Positions 6,992 to 15,018 of a DNA stretch of 18,348 nt are shown here, in pieces. The stretch is taken from contig JBGFRR010000062.1 in the NCBI GenBank assembly GCA_041695045.1, positions 1-18,348 of the forward strand, given 5' to 3'. Both the position numbers and the translations under genes were made by a program. Source of the stretch: JBGFRR01 sp041695045. GTDB lineage: Bacteria; Bacteroidota; Ignavibacteria; UBA10030. How positions within the stretch are numbered: position 1 is the stretch's first letter; every line of letters begins with the position of its first letter. The notes beneath the pieces are model-generated. The model had not been told where the DNA came from and did no database searches. It was given only the letters and a program-made list of their open reading frames with translations.

Positions 6992-8176
6992 TTATGCCGA
7001 AAACACCGCGCGAAGCACGCTGCCGAGCTCCACGAGGAATCGAACGCACTCCTCCCGCGAAACAATGAACGGCGGCAAAAGTCGAAGCACATTCGTATTC
7101 GTGCAGTTGATCAATATCCCCCGCCGTTGCAGCTCGTCTACGACAGGCTGCCCTTCACCCTTCAGCTCTATACCGAGCATGCAGCCGAAGCCGCGCACCT
7201 CGGCGATGATCGTTGGAAGTTCCTGCTGGAGTACGACAAGACGCGACTTCAGGTGGCTGCCAAGGTCTTCAGCGCGTTGCATAGCTCCTCCGTCCACGAT
7301 TTCCTCTAACGTTGCAAGCCCCGCCGCGCACGCGACCGGATTGCCGCCGAACGTCGTTCCATGGACGCCGTACGTGAACACATCCTCCACGCGTTCATTA
7401 CCCAAGAATGCGCCGAGAGGAAGCCCGCCGCCAATCGGTTTAGCAACGACAACAACATCGGGCTGAAGGCCGAGGTGTTCGAAGCTGAAGAACTTCCCCG
7501 TTCGGCCAAGACCAGATTGAATCTCATCGGCGATGATTAAGAAGCCGTAGCGCTCTCGCAGCTCATTCAGAGCGGCAACGAAGTCGGACGTAAGTGTGTA
7601 GATTCCGCCTTCACCCTGGATGCATTCAAGAACGACTCCGGCGGTTTGAGCATCAACCGTACTCTTCAAGTCGTTCACGTCGTTGAACGTCATGTGGCCG
7701 ACGTTCGGCAGAAAAGGCTCGTATCCATCGCGATACTTCGGGCGCTCCGTGAGAGACAGGGCACCCATCGTTCTCCCGTGAAACGCGTTGCTGAGGCCGA
7801 ACAGGTGCGTCTTCCCTTGTTTCTTTCCCCACTTCCGCGCAAGCTTCATCGCACCTTCGATGGCCTCTGTGCCGCTGTTGGTAAAGAAGAGTCGTTTGTA
7901 GCCCGTGACGCCGAGGAGTTTTTCGGCAAGACGAACCTGAGGCTCCTGAACATAAAAATTGGAAAGATGGATGTAACGACTCACCTGCTCGGCAATTGCA
8001 GCATTCACACGAGGGTTATTGTAACCGAGCGCGTTGACCGCCAGGCCGCCGAAGAGGTCGAGATACTGCTTCCCTTCGCGGTCATAGAGGTAGCATCCTT
8101 CTCCCTTCACAATGTCGAGGGGGATGCGTTTGTATGTTTGGAAGAACAGTTGGCGTTCTTTGTCAAGGATGTTCAT
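6992..8176 (-). CDS. argD: Acetylornithine/ornithine-type class III aminotransferase
   Basis: PLP-dependent fold type I aminotransferase, most likely N-acetylornithine transaminase of arginine synthesis. From ATG 8176 it has 394 residues, normal for ArgD. Visible landmarks: GGLAVNALGYNNPRV near the N-terminus, SGTEA (101-105), AFHGRTMGALS (131-141), IADEIQSGLGRTG with PLP-contacting Asp217, and Lys246 in VVVAKPIGGGLPLGA, which would carry the cofactor. A further 44 residues could be read upstream, but they lie inside coaE and look non-native. The ATG overlaps the coaE stop as ATGA, so translation is probably coupled. No other arginine genes are nearby. Related enzymes (succinylornithine, 4-aminobutyrate or LysJ-type aminotransferases) are not fully excluded. 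Confidence 0.87.
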   Translation of the reverse strand: MNILDKERQLFFQTYKRIPLDIVKGEGCYLYDREGKQYLDLFGGLAVNALGYNNPRVNAAIAEQVSRYIHLSNFYVQEPQVRLAEKLLGVTGYKRLFFTNSGTEAIEGAMKLARKWGKKQGKTHLFGLSNAFHGRTMGALSLTERPKYRDGYEPFLPNVGHMTFNDVNDLKSTVDAQTAGVVLECIQGEGGIYTLTSDFVAALNELRERYGFLIIADEIQSGLGRTGKFFSFEHLGLQPDVVVVAKPIGGGLPLGAFLGNERVEDVFTYGVHGTTFGGNPVACAAGLATLEEIVDGGAMQRAEDLGSHLKSRLVVLQQELPTIIAEVRGFGCMLGIELKGEGQPVVDELQRRGILINCTNTNVLRLLPPFIVSREECVRFLVELGSVLRAVFSA

Positions 8177-8832
8177 CGTGATGCCGGCTGTCCTGCGAGT
8201 GTGAGGAAAAGTGTGTGAAGGAATGCAACGTTCGTTTCGAGCTCGTTGAGCGAGCCGTTGTTCTGGATAACATAGTCCGCCCTGGCAATCTTGCGGGCTG
8301 GATTCCACTGCGCCTTGATGCGTTTCGCAACGTCGGCCTGTGAGGAGCCGTCCCGTTCCATCACGCGCTGAATGCGGGTCTGCTCCTTGGCATCGACAAC
8401 GATGACGGCGTCCATGTCTGTATCAAGGCCAGCTTCGTAGATCAACGCTGCTTCGACGATAACGAGCGGCGTCTTCGTCGTTTCGAAGCGTTGAAACTCT
8501 TTCAGGAGCATCCGCCGCACGCGCGGGTGGATGATGGTATTCAGTGTGTCCTGAAGCTTCTTGTCGGAGAAGACGGCCGAAGCGATGTAAGAACGATTGA
8601 GGGAGCCGTCGGGCAAATACGCCTTGTCGCCGAAGTGCTTGAGGATGTGGCGCCGTGCGGCTGGATCGCCGGTTGCAATGTTCTTCGCGATGTCGTCGGC
8701 GTACAACACAGGAACGCCGCGGCGCTCAAACATCGTACAGACGGTGGACTTCCCGCTGCCGATGCCGCCCGTTACGCCAATGCGTATGGTCTGCGATGAT
8801 CTCGAAGGTGAACGTTGTGGAGTGGTCTTCAA
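8173..8832 (-). CDS. coaE: Dephospho-CoA kinase
   Basis: Last step of coenzyme A synthesis: phosphorylation of the 3'-hydroxyl of dephospho-CoA. The Walker A loop GVTGGIGSGKST (residues 19-30) is the CoaE form, followed by ADDIAK, the HPRVRR segment and VVDAKEQTRIQRVMERDG with the lid arginines. The length of about 219 residues is slightly over the usual 200. The start codon is TTG at 8832; no ATG or GTG in this frame lies between the rny stop and the P-loop. An AGG sits eight bases upstream. The first 15 residues are a polar Ser/Arg-rich extension. It lies 30 bases after rny, and its stop overlaps the argD start. Confidence 0.93.
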   Translation of the reverse strand: MKTTPQRSPSRSSQTIRIGVTGGIGSGKSTVCTMFERRGVPVLYADDIAKNIATGDPAARRHILKHFGDKAYLPDGSLNRSYIASAVFSDKKLQDTLNTIIHPRVRRMLLKEFQRFETTKTPLVIVEAALIYEAGLDTDMDAVIVVDAKEQTRIQRVMERDGSSQADVAKRIKAQWNPARKIARADYVIQNNGSLNELETNVAFLHTLFLTLAGQPASR

Positions 8833-8862
8833 GCCGAGCCTATCGATGGGTCCCCTACTCGA

Positions 8863-10422
8863 CTATTTGGCGTATGCGACGGAGCGAAATTCCCGAATGA
8901 CCGTCACTTTGATCTGGCCCGGGTAGTTCATCTCCTGCTGGATTTTGTTTGCGATGTCGTGCGACAGCTGGTCCGCGGCAACGTCGTCGAGTTTCTCGTA
9001 GTTCACGATCACGCGCACCTCGCGTCCGGCTTGAATGGCGTACGTGTTCAGGACGCCGCTAAACGACTTCGCTAACTGTTCTAATTTCTCCAGCCGCTTG
9101 ATATAATCTTCTACCGCTTCACGCCGCGCTCCCGGTCGCGCGCCGCTGATGGCATCTGCCGCTTGCACGAGTGCGGCAATCGGATGCTCCATTGGAATAT
9201 CCTCATGATGTGAGCCGACCGCGTTGCACACTATGGGATGCTCACTGTACTTCTTGCAGAGCTCGTAGCCTAACAGTGCGTGGGGACCTTCAACGCTCCG
9301 GTCCACCGTCTTGCCGACATCGTGGAGAAGTCCCGAGCGTTTTGCGAGCATCGGATCGAGGCGAAGCTCCGACGCCAAAATGCCGGTGAGAAACGCTACT
9401 TCGATGCTGTGCTGGAGAAGATTCTGTCCGTAACTCGAACGGTATTTCATCCGGCCGATGTGCTTGATGATCTCGGGATGGGCGCTGTGGAGCCCAACCT
9501 CCAGCAACGCGTTCTCGCCGGTTCGGATGATTTCTTCCTCAAGTTCCTTGCGAACCTTCTCGACCACCTCTTCAATGCGGGCTGGATGGATGCGTCCGTC
9601 GGCGACGAGCCGCTCCAGCGAGAGACGGGCCACTTCACGGCGAAAGGGGTCAAAACCCGAAAGGATGACGGCCTCCGGCGTATCATCGACGATCACATCT
9701 ACGCCGGTTGCGGCCTCGAATGCGCGAATGTTCCGCCCCTCCCGCCCGATGATGCGCCCCTTCATCTCGTCGCTTTGAAGATTCAGCACGCTCACCGTGT
9801 TCTCCACCGTGTGATCCGACGAGGTGCGCTGAATGGCCTGGACAATAATCTTGGCCGCTTCACGCCGGGCTTCTTCGCGCGTGCGGTCTCGAATCTCTTT
9901 GAGTGCGTGAAGCGCTTCGGCCTTCGCCTGCTCGGTGAGGTTGTCGAGGAGGAACTTCTTGGCTTCCTCGCGGCTCAAACCGGAGAGCCGCTCGAGGCGA
10001 ACGTTCTGCTCTTCGATCAGGCGCGTCAACTCGGCGTCCCGCTCTGCCAGTTTCGTTTGTTTCTGCTGCAACTCCTTTTCGAGCGACCGGACCGACGCCT
10101 CCTTTTTGCTCAGCAGGTCTAACTTCCGTTCAATGTTTTCTTCCCGGCTGACAAGCTGCTTCTCGAAGGCTTGAAGCTTGTTTCGCTTGGTTTGTGCCTC
10201 TGCATCGAACTCCTTCTTCTTCTTGTACCATTCGTCCTTAACCTCGATGAGCTTTTCGCGCTTGATCGCATTGGCATCGCGTTCTGCCTCTTCGATGACC
10301 CGCTTGGCCCGCTCCTCAGCACTCATAATTTTGTTCTGGCCGGAACGCGCATTCAGATACCAGCCGGCGCCAAAAGCGAGCGCTGTGAGGAGAACGACCA
10401 TCGGTATGATATAGACTTCCAT
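8863..10422 (-). CDS. rny: Ribonuclease Y
   Basis: Membrane-anchored endoribonuclease that initiates mRNA decay. The 519-residue protein has an N-terminal membrane helix (MEVYIIPMVVLLTALAFGAG), a long charged coiled coil (about 30-190), a KH RNA-binding domain with GRIIGREGRNIRAFE (222-236), and an HD hydrolase domain with Leu-Leu-His367-Asp368-Val-Gly-Lys, an upstream His338 and GSHHEDIP near 403-410. Domain order and length are those of canonical RNase Y. The ATG is preceded by AGGAG at good spacing. Upstream lies a 353-bp stretch with a structured RNA and U-tract, so rny either has a promoter there or receives read-through. Confidence 0.97.
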   Translation of the reverse strand: MEVYIIPMVVLLTALAFGAGWYLNARSGQNKIMSAEERAKRVIEEAERDANAIKREKLIEVKDEWYKKKKEFDAEAQTKRNKLQAFEKQLVSREENIERKLDLLSKKEASVRSLEKELQQKQTKLAERDAELTRLIEEQNVRLERLSGLSREEAKKFLLDNLTEQAKAEALHALKEIRDRTREEARREAAKIIVQAIQRTSSDHTVENTVSVLNLQSDEMKGRIIGREGRNIRAFEAATGVDVIVDDTPEAVILSGFDPFRREVARLSLERLVADGRIHPARIEEVVEKVRKELEEEIIRTGENALLEVGLHSAHPEIIKHIGRMKYRSSYGQNLLQHSIEVAFLTGILASELRLDPMLAKRSGLLHDVGKTVDRSVEGPHALLGYELCKKYSEHPIVCNAVGSHHEDIPMEHPIAALVQAADAISGARPGARREAVEDYIKRLEKLEQLAKSFSGVLNTYAIQAGREVRVIVNYEKLDDVAADQLSHDIANKIQQEMNYPGQIKVTVIREFRSVAYAK

Positions 10423-10454
10423 ACGTCCACTCCTGTGCGTTCGCGACAGGCAAT

Positions 10455-10709
10455 AAAAAACCGCACTCGCCCGCCGAGAATCAATGTGTATTAGAAGAAC
10501 CTCTTTCCATACACGGTGGGTGCTCGCCTAAGCATTTCACACTTCCACTTCCCGCTCGTCTCAGCTCCAGGGCTGAGGGTCATCGCTGGGCTCCTCGTCC
10601 TGACTGGCAGGAGAGACGTGGCATGCGCTCCACGCTTATTGAGTCAAGCTCCCTATATTAACGACTTGTCAGGTTCTTTAATATAGTTTGACTACGGCTG
10701 ACGGTGCGG
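10455..10709 (-). ncRNA. ssrS: Structured non-coding RNA between zapA and rny, probable 6S RNA
   Basis: This fills the 353-bp stretch with no credible gene. On the minus strand, 10709-10704 (CCGCAC) pairs with 10466-10461 (GTGCGG), 10703-10700 with 10471-10468, and 10698-10695 (GCCG) with 10476-10473. The rod continues as 10693-10688 with 10484-10479, 10683-10679 (TATTA) with 10493-10489, and 10678-10671 (AAGAACCT) with 10502-10495. That is about 33 pairs closing the two ends of a roughly 250-nt RNA, followed by TTTTTT (10460-10455). The interior holds small hairpins, including CTCAGC/GCTGAG and CGTGG/CCACG. Paired ends around an open centre, and the position after zapA (as ssrS in E. coli), suggest 6S RNA, the sigma-factor holoenzyme mimic. 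I could not match conserved 6S bases, so the identity is an inference from synteny and shape. Confidence 0.5.
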
Positions 10710-10739
10710 ATACGCTTGTTGGTGCATGGATCCGACCGT
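10701..10739 (-). other. 10-bp hairpin overlapping the 5' end of the structured RNA
   Basis: On the minus strand ACGGTCGGAT (10739-10730) pairs with ATCCG (10711-10707) and ACCGT (10705-10701) around one bulged C, with an 18-base loop. The 3' arm overlaps the first strand of the long closing stem, so the two cannot form together. It may be a processing signal, the 3' end of the zapA message, or a competing fold. Confidence 0.4.
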
Positions 10740-10775
10740 ACGTGATGTAAAAGAACGTTCCAGCGACTCGTTATG

Positions 10776-11084
10776 TTACGCTGAATGAAGGTCTTCGCCG
10801 TCCGCTGCTAAGCAGTTATCCAGATAGTTCGATAGCTTAGCCAGTTCTGTTTCGACGTACGTTAATTCCTGATGACGAACTTCTCTCTCCTTCATGAGAT
10901 CTTCGGTGATGTTCAAGGCTGAGAGCACAGCCACCGTCAGCGGCGGCTGTTCGGGAATCCGGTCGTGAATCCGCCTCAACATGGAATCCACGTACGCGGC
11001 AATCTTCTTGGTGAGCTCTTCATTCTCACCCCGAAGTGGATACTCCGAACCAAAGATTTTCACTTTGATGCTTTTGCCGTTCAT
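10776..11084 (-). CDS. zapA: Cell division protein ZapA
   Basis: Small FtsZ-associated protein that bundles protofilaments and stabilises the Z-ring. From the ATG at 11084 it has about 102 residues, the usual ZapA size. KSIKVKIFGSEYPLRGENEE is the typical N-terminal beta-hairpin, followed by the helix (LTKKIAAYVDSMLRRI) and a C-terminal coiled coil with VAVLSALNITEDLM. Earlier starts exist at 11099 and 11165, but the 11084 ATG is preceded by GGAG at nine bases, and the extra N-terminal residues (with CC and many polar residues) look non-native. It lies 67 bases after a coiled-coil gene and upstream of the structured RNA and rny. Confidence 0.88.
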   Translation of the reverse strand: MNGKSIKVKIFGSEYPLRGENEELTKKIAAYVDSMLRRIHDRIPEQPPLTVAVLSALNITEDLMKEREVRHQELTYVETELAKLSNYLDNCLAADGEDLHSA

Positions 11085-11151
11085 TGAAGCTTTCTCCATA
11101 AACCACGAGTCCGGGACGCGTTGACTGCAACAGCCGTAATCAATCACGTCG

Positions 11152-11463
11152 TTACAACCGTGCATTGATCTTGGAAATGAGAACCTTCAGCTTGGTTTTC
11201 AACTCCTCCTTTTCTTCTGGGGTAACAAAACTGCTACCATTGGATTGGAGCTTCGTGAACTCCTTCTGCAACCGCTCGGCATCCTGTCGCTGTTTCTGAA
11301 GCTCATTCTGAAGCTGAGCATCCTCGGCTTCTAAGGTGGCCACGCGTTCTTTCAGGGCCTTGTTCTCCTCCCGTAACCGGAGGAGAGCATCCGAGACACG
11401 ACGGATTTTTTCCCACACATGCTCCAACGATGTGTCGAGTGTCCGTGCGTCTCGTTCGCTCAT
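11152..11463 (-). CDS. Small coiled-coil protein, ZapB-like
   Basis: About 103 residues from ATG 11463; a GTG at 11493 would add ten. Most of the protein is a predicted coiled coil with heptad-like spacing (LLRLREENKALKERVATLEA onward to about residue 75). A short linker containing GSSFVTPEEK is followed by a basic C-terminal helix, LKTKLKVLISKINARL. Position between pheT and zapA and overall shape suggest a division-associated coiled coil of the ZapB kind, but coiled coils give misleading similarity, so the role is inferred. The ATG has AAGGAG very close and GCGGAG at a better distance. The spacing to pheT (75 bases, or 45 with the GTG) fits one transcript. Confidence 0.72.
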   Translation of the reverse strand: MSERDARTLDTSLEHVWEKIRRVSDALLRLREENKALKERVATLEAEDAQLQNELQKQRQDAERLQKEFTKLQSNGSSFVTPEEKEELKTKLKVLISKINARL

Positions 11464-11538
11464 GACTCCTTGCTCCGCGGGCTGTTCAGACACGAGGCAT
11501 ACTCTCTTGACTGTTGGACGTCATCGAGTGAGCGAATC

Positions 11539-13962
11539 TCATGATGATCGCAGTGTAGCTCCACACGCTCGCTTCACCTGCTCAACAATCTGCACAACCA
11601 GCATATCGACGTCATGAACTGTGAGTGTTCGCTTAGTCGGCTGGAACTCAATCGAATACGCCAGGCTCTTCTTCCCTTCGCCAACTTGTGCTCCGGTGAA
11701 CACATCGAACAGTGTCACCTTCGCCAGCATCGGACCGCCGCTCTCCCAAATTGCTTGCTCGACGGCCGCCTGTGGCACCGTCGTGCCGACACTAAACGCA
11801 AGATCCCGAACAACAACAGGGAATCTTGGTAACGGCCTAAACGTCCGTTCACGTTTCCAATGCTTCTTGAGGACATGCGTGCTCAACTCACACACGAACA
11901 CGTCCTCTTCGATCTCAAAGTGTTGAAGCACTGACTTCTTGATCGAACCGAGCAACCCGACGTAAGTGCCATTGATTTCAATGGATAGGTTGCGTTCACT
12001 TAAAGGGCTGTGCCTATCATAAGAAATAAAACAGCCTTTGTCAAGCGAAAACTTGGAAAGCAAGGATACAACAACCCCCTTGAGATCGAAGAAGTCAACC
12101 TTCCGTTGTTCAACGGAGTAGAGTGGCGGCATCAAGTTGCCGGTCATAAGCAGAAGCAATCGTTCTTCTTGATGAACTGAGTCGAACGAACGAATGGTGC
12201 CTGCTCCCTCCACACGGAATACGTTCCCGATCTCGAACAGACGAAGATCCTTTTGGCCGTAAGAGTAATTTCGGCGCACAACCTGCAATGCTCCGGGGAT
12301 AAGCGTCGTTCTCAAGAATGCCATATCGACACTGACAGGGTTGAGAATCTGAATCGCATTGCCGCCTGCGAGTGCTGCTGTCCGACCGTCCACAAGGCTG
12401 TTGGTGAGGATTTCGTGGAACCCTGCCCCGATGCACAACGGACGAAGCTCGTCGTCAATCGAGACGCTGGCGCTTTCTGTGGAAAACTGCACCTCCCCGC
12501 GCAACGCTGTTTCGATATTATCGTAGCCGTGCATGCGAGCAACTTCTTCGATAAGGTCGATCTCCGCGTGGAGGTCATTTCGGAATGTCGGGATTACAAC
12601 AAGCACTGCATCCTTGCCCGACGACGAGCACTGAAGCTCAAGACGATTGAGGTAGGATTTGATCTGCGCCTGCGTAAGCGACATGCCGAGAATCTCATTG
12701 AAGCGAGACGTGCGGAGCTTCAGCTTCAACAGCTTTCGTTTTTTGGGATAGACGTCAATACAGCCCTTCAGCACTTCTGCGCCGGCAATGTTCTGCAAAA
12801 GTTCGGCAACACGGTCGAGAGCGTAGATTGTCATGTCAATATCCGTGCCGCGCTCAAACCGCTGCGAGGCATCGGTCGAGAGGCCGAGCAAGCGTGCCGC
12901 GCGACGAACAGCGCTCGGATTGAAGCACGCGCTCTCCAGGAGTACATTCGTGGTAGCATCGCTGATCTCCGAATTCATTCCTCCCATCACGCCTGCTACA
13001 GCAACAGAGCGCTCGGCATCACAGATCATCAGCACATCGGAGGTCAGCGTTCGCTCATTACCGTCCAGCGTCGTGAACGTCTCCCCTTCCGCAGCAGTCT
13101 TCACGACAATGGCATGACCGGCAAGCGTGTCATAATCGAACGCATGCAGCGGTTGCCCGGTTTCCAACATCACATAGTTTGTCGTATCAACAATATTGTT
13201 GATCGGCCTAAGCCCAACCGAGCGGAGTCTTGACTGCATCCATTCCGGCGAGGGGCCCACACGAACGCCTCGCAACACGCGGGCTGAATATCGGGGACAC
13301 CTTGCCCGGTCGAGAATCTTCACGTTTGCAACCGAAGCAGTTTGTGTTGCACTTTCGCGGAGGCGAACCTTCGGCTTGTGCATCCTCCTGTTTGTTAACG
13401 CCGCGACCTCCCGCGCAACACCGAAGTAGCTGAGCCAATCTCCTCGGTTTGCCGTAATCTCCAATTCGTACAGAACATCCGTCTGCCCGAAATGCTTGGC
13501 CAGCGGCATGCCGACTTTCGCGCTGGAATCGAGGACAAGAATCCCGTCTGCATCATCGCCCAATCCTAACTCATACTCCGAGCAGATCATTCCCTTCGAC
13601 TCCACACCTCGGATCTTCACCGGCGTCAGAACAAAGGGACAGCCTTCGGGGTCGTGCTGATTCTGCGGGATCGTCGCTCCAACGAGCGCAACCGGCACTT
13701 TCTGTCCGAACTCAACATTAGGAGCACCGCAGATGATTTGCAACATCTCCTTTCCAACGTTCACTGTGCAGATCGACAAGCGGTCGGCATTTGGATGCTT
13801 CTGCTTTTCAACGACCTCTCCGACGACAAAGTCTTTGAACCGTTTGCGCTGGTCTTCGACTTTCGCGACCTCGAGGCCGAGCATCGAAAGCTCCTCGGCA
13901 AGCTTCTGAGGACCGAGGCGCACATCAACATAATCGGAAAGCCATTGATGGGAGATGAGCAT
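11539..13962 (-). CDS. pheT: Phenylalanine-tRNA ligase beta subunit
   Basis: Large subunit of the alpha2-beta2 phenylalanyl-tRNA synthetase; it provides tRNA binding and editing of mischarged Tyr-tRNA(Phe). The 807 residues match the long bacterial form. An N-terminal EMAP/tRNA-binding domain (about 40-150, HPNADRLSICTVNVG and GMICSEYELGL) is followed by the B3/B4 editing domain (about 210-380, RPINNIVDTTNYVMLETGQPLHAFD and RRAARLLGLSTDASQRFERG), B5 (about 405-475), the catalytic-like core, and a C-terminal FDX-ACB anticodon-binding domain starting near RFPVVVRDLAFSV. The motif usually written NRxDCLS reads NRGDWLS here. The ATG is four bases after the pheS stop, so translation is probably coupled. 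Confidence 0.98.
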   Translation of the reverse strand: MLISHQWLSDYVDVRLGPQKLAEELSMLGLEVAKVEDQRKRFKDFVVGEVVEKQKHPNADRLSICTVNVGKEMLQIICGAPNVEFGQKVPVALVGATIPQNQHDPEGCPFVLTPVKIRGVESKGMICSEYELGLGDDADGILVLDSSAKVGMPLAKHFGQTDVLYELEITANRGDWLSYFGVAREVAALTNRRMHKPKVRLRESATQTASVANVKILDRARCPRYSARVLRGVRVGPSPEWMQSRLRSVGLRPINNIVDTTNYVMLETGQPLHAFDYDTLAGHAIVVKTAAEGETFTTLDGNERTLTSDVLMICDAERSVAVAGVMGGMNSEISDATTNVLLESACFNPSAVRRAARLLGLSTDASQRFERGTDIDMTIYALDRVAELLQNIAGAEVLKGCIDVYPKKRKLLKLKLRTSRFNEILGMSLTQAQIKSYLNRLELQCSSSGKDAVLVVIPTFRNDLHAEIDLIEEVARMHGYDNIETALRGEVQFSTESASVSIDDELRPLCIGAGFHEILTNSLVDGRTAALAGGNAIQILNPVSVDMAFLRTTLIPGALQVVRRNYSYGQKDLRLFEIGNVFRVEGAGTIRSFDSVHQEERLLLLMTGNLMPPLYSVEQRKVDFFDLKGVVVSLLSKFSLDKGCFISYDRHSPLSERNLSIEINGTYVGLLGSIKKSVLQHFEIEEDVFVCELSTHVLKKHWKRERTFRPLPRFPVVVRDLAFSVGTTVPQAAVEQAIWESGGPMLAKVTLFDVFTGAQVGEGKKSLAYSIEFQPTKRTLTVHDVDMLVVQIVEQVKRACGATLRSS

Positions 13963-13966
13963 AACG

Positions 13967-14977
13967 TTAGAATTGACTCAGAAAGCGAAGGTCATTCTCA
14001 AAAAAAAGCCGGATATCGTCGATGCCGTAGCGGAGCATAGCAATGCGCTCAATGCCCATGCCGAACGCATAGCCGGAGACCGTTTCGGGATTGTAGCCTC
14101 CCGACCGCAGTACATTCGGATGCACCATGCCGGAACCGAGGATCTCCAGCCAACCCGCCTGCTTACACACGCGGCATCCTTTGCCGCCACACAGGAAGCA
14201 CGAGATGTACATGTCTGCGCTCGGTTCGGTAAACGGGAAGAAGGTTGGACGAAATTTGTATTTCACACCGCTGCCGTAGAACTGCTTTGCAAAGGAGACG
14301 AGCGTCCCTTTCAACTCACTGAATGTCACACCCGTATCGACGTACAGCCCTTCGATCTGGTGGAAGATGACATGGCTGCGAGCGCTGACGGCCTCGTTCC
14401 GAAACACGCGCCCCGGAATGATGACACGCACGGGAGGATTCTGCCGTTCCATGACGCGAATCTGAACCGGCGATGTGTGCGTGCGCAGGAGAATGTCCTT
14501 CGTGATGAAGAACGTATCTTGCATGTCACGGGCTGGATGGTCGGGCGGGAAGTTGAGACTCTCGAAATTGTAGTAGTCGGTTTCCACCTCCGGGCCTGTT
14601 GCGACGGTAAAGCCCATCCAAGTGAAGATGGAACGAATCTCTTCGATTGTTCGCGTAATAGGATGTTTCGTACCGAGAGGGAGTGGGCGGCCTGGGAGGG
14701 TCAGGTCTTCCGCCGATGTCGTTTCAACGCCGGATTGGATGAGCGCCTGCTTGCGCTCTTCGAACCGGCGTGTGGCGAGGGTGCGGAGTTCGTTCAGCGC
14801 TTTGCCGATTGTAGGCTTTTCAGCGACTGGGACATTCTTCAGCTCATCAAAAAGCTGTGCGAGATACCCCTTGCGGGCCAAATAGGCTACGCGGACGCGT
14901 TCAAGGGCGGCGGCATCCTCAGCCGCATCGAGGTCTGAGAGGAACTGTTGTTTTGTCTGCTCGATCTGCTCCAGCAT
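13967..14977 (-). CDS. pheS: Phenylalanine-tRNA ligase alpha subunit
   Basis: Catalytic subunit that activates phenylalanine and charges tRNA(Phe). The 336-residue protein has an N-terminal coiled coil (about 1-85) for tRNA contact and a class II core with ESLNFPPDHPARD, motif 2 around FRNEAVSARSHVIFHQIEG, and motif 3 GMGIERIAMLRYG (306-318). Before GWLEILGSGMVHPNVL there is a four-cysteine cluster, Cys260-x2-Cys263-x4-Cys268-x2-Cys271, absent from E. coli PheS and likely to hold zinc; I believe it recurs in other lineages. No convincing Shine-Dalgarno precedes the ATG. The gene is separated from rplT by 168 bases that can fold extensively, and pheT follows after four bases. Confidence 0.98.
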   Translation of the reverse strand: MLEQIEQTKQQFLSDLDAAEDAAALERVRVAYLARKGYLAQLFDELKNVPVAEKPTIGKALNELRTLATRRFEERKQALIQSGVETTSAEDLTLPGRPLPLGTKHPITRTIEEIRSIFTWMGFTVATGPEVETDYYNFESLNFPPDHPARDMQDTFFITKDILLRTHTSPVQIRVMERQNPPVRVIIPGRVFRNEAVSARSHVIFHQIEGLYVDTGVTFSELKGTLVSFAKQFYGSGVKYKFRPTFFPFTEPSADMYISCFLCGGKGCRVCKQAGWLEILGSGMVHPNVLRSGGYNPETVSGYAFGMGIERIAMLRYGIDDIRLFFENDLRFLSQF

Positions 14978-15018
14978 AGCGGGAAGGAAATGAGTTTATG
15001 CAGTTAGGCAGAAACAGA

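Noticed and set aside
8177..8308. A 44-residue N-terminal extension of the aminotransferase
   Set aside because: It lies inside coaE, has no family similarity, and the ATG at 8176 gives the normal ArgD length with an ATGA overlap.
10423..10775. tmRNA, SRP RNA or RNase P RNA in the zapA-rny spacer
   Set aside because: The conserved blocks I know for these (tRNA-like ends with a CCA region, the GGAAGGAAGC SRP loop, the GAGGAAAGTCC RNase P block) are absent.
11085..11165. Extended N-terminus of ZapA starting at 11165
   Set aside because: The extra residues are unlike ZapA, and the ATG at 11084 has a GGAG at good spacing and gives the family length.
13955..14938. A 327-codon plus-strand frame opposite pheS
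   Set aside because: It is the complement of pheS with no conserved motif; pheS itself is unambiguous.
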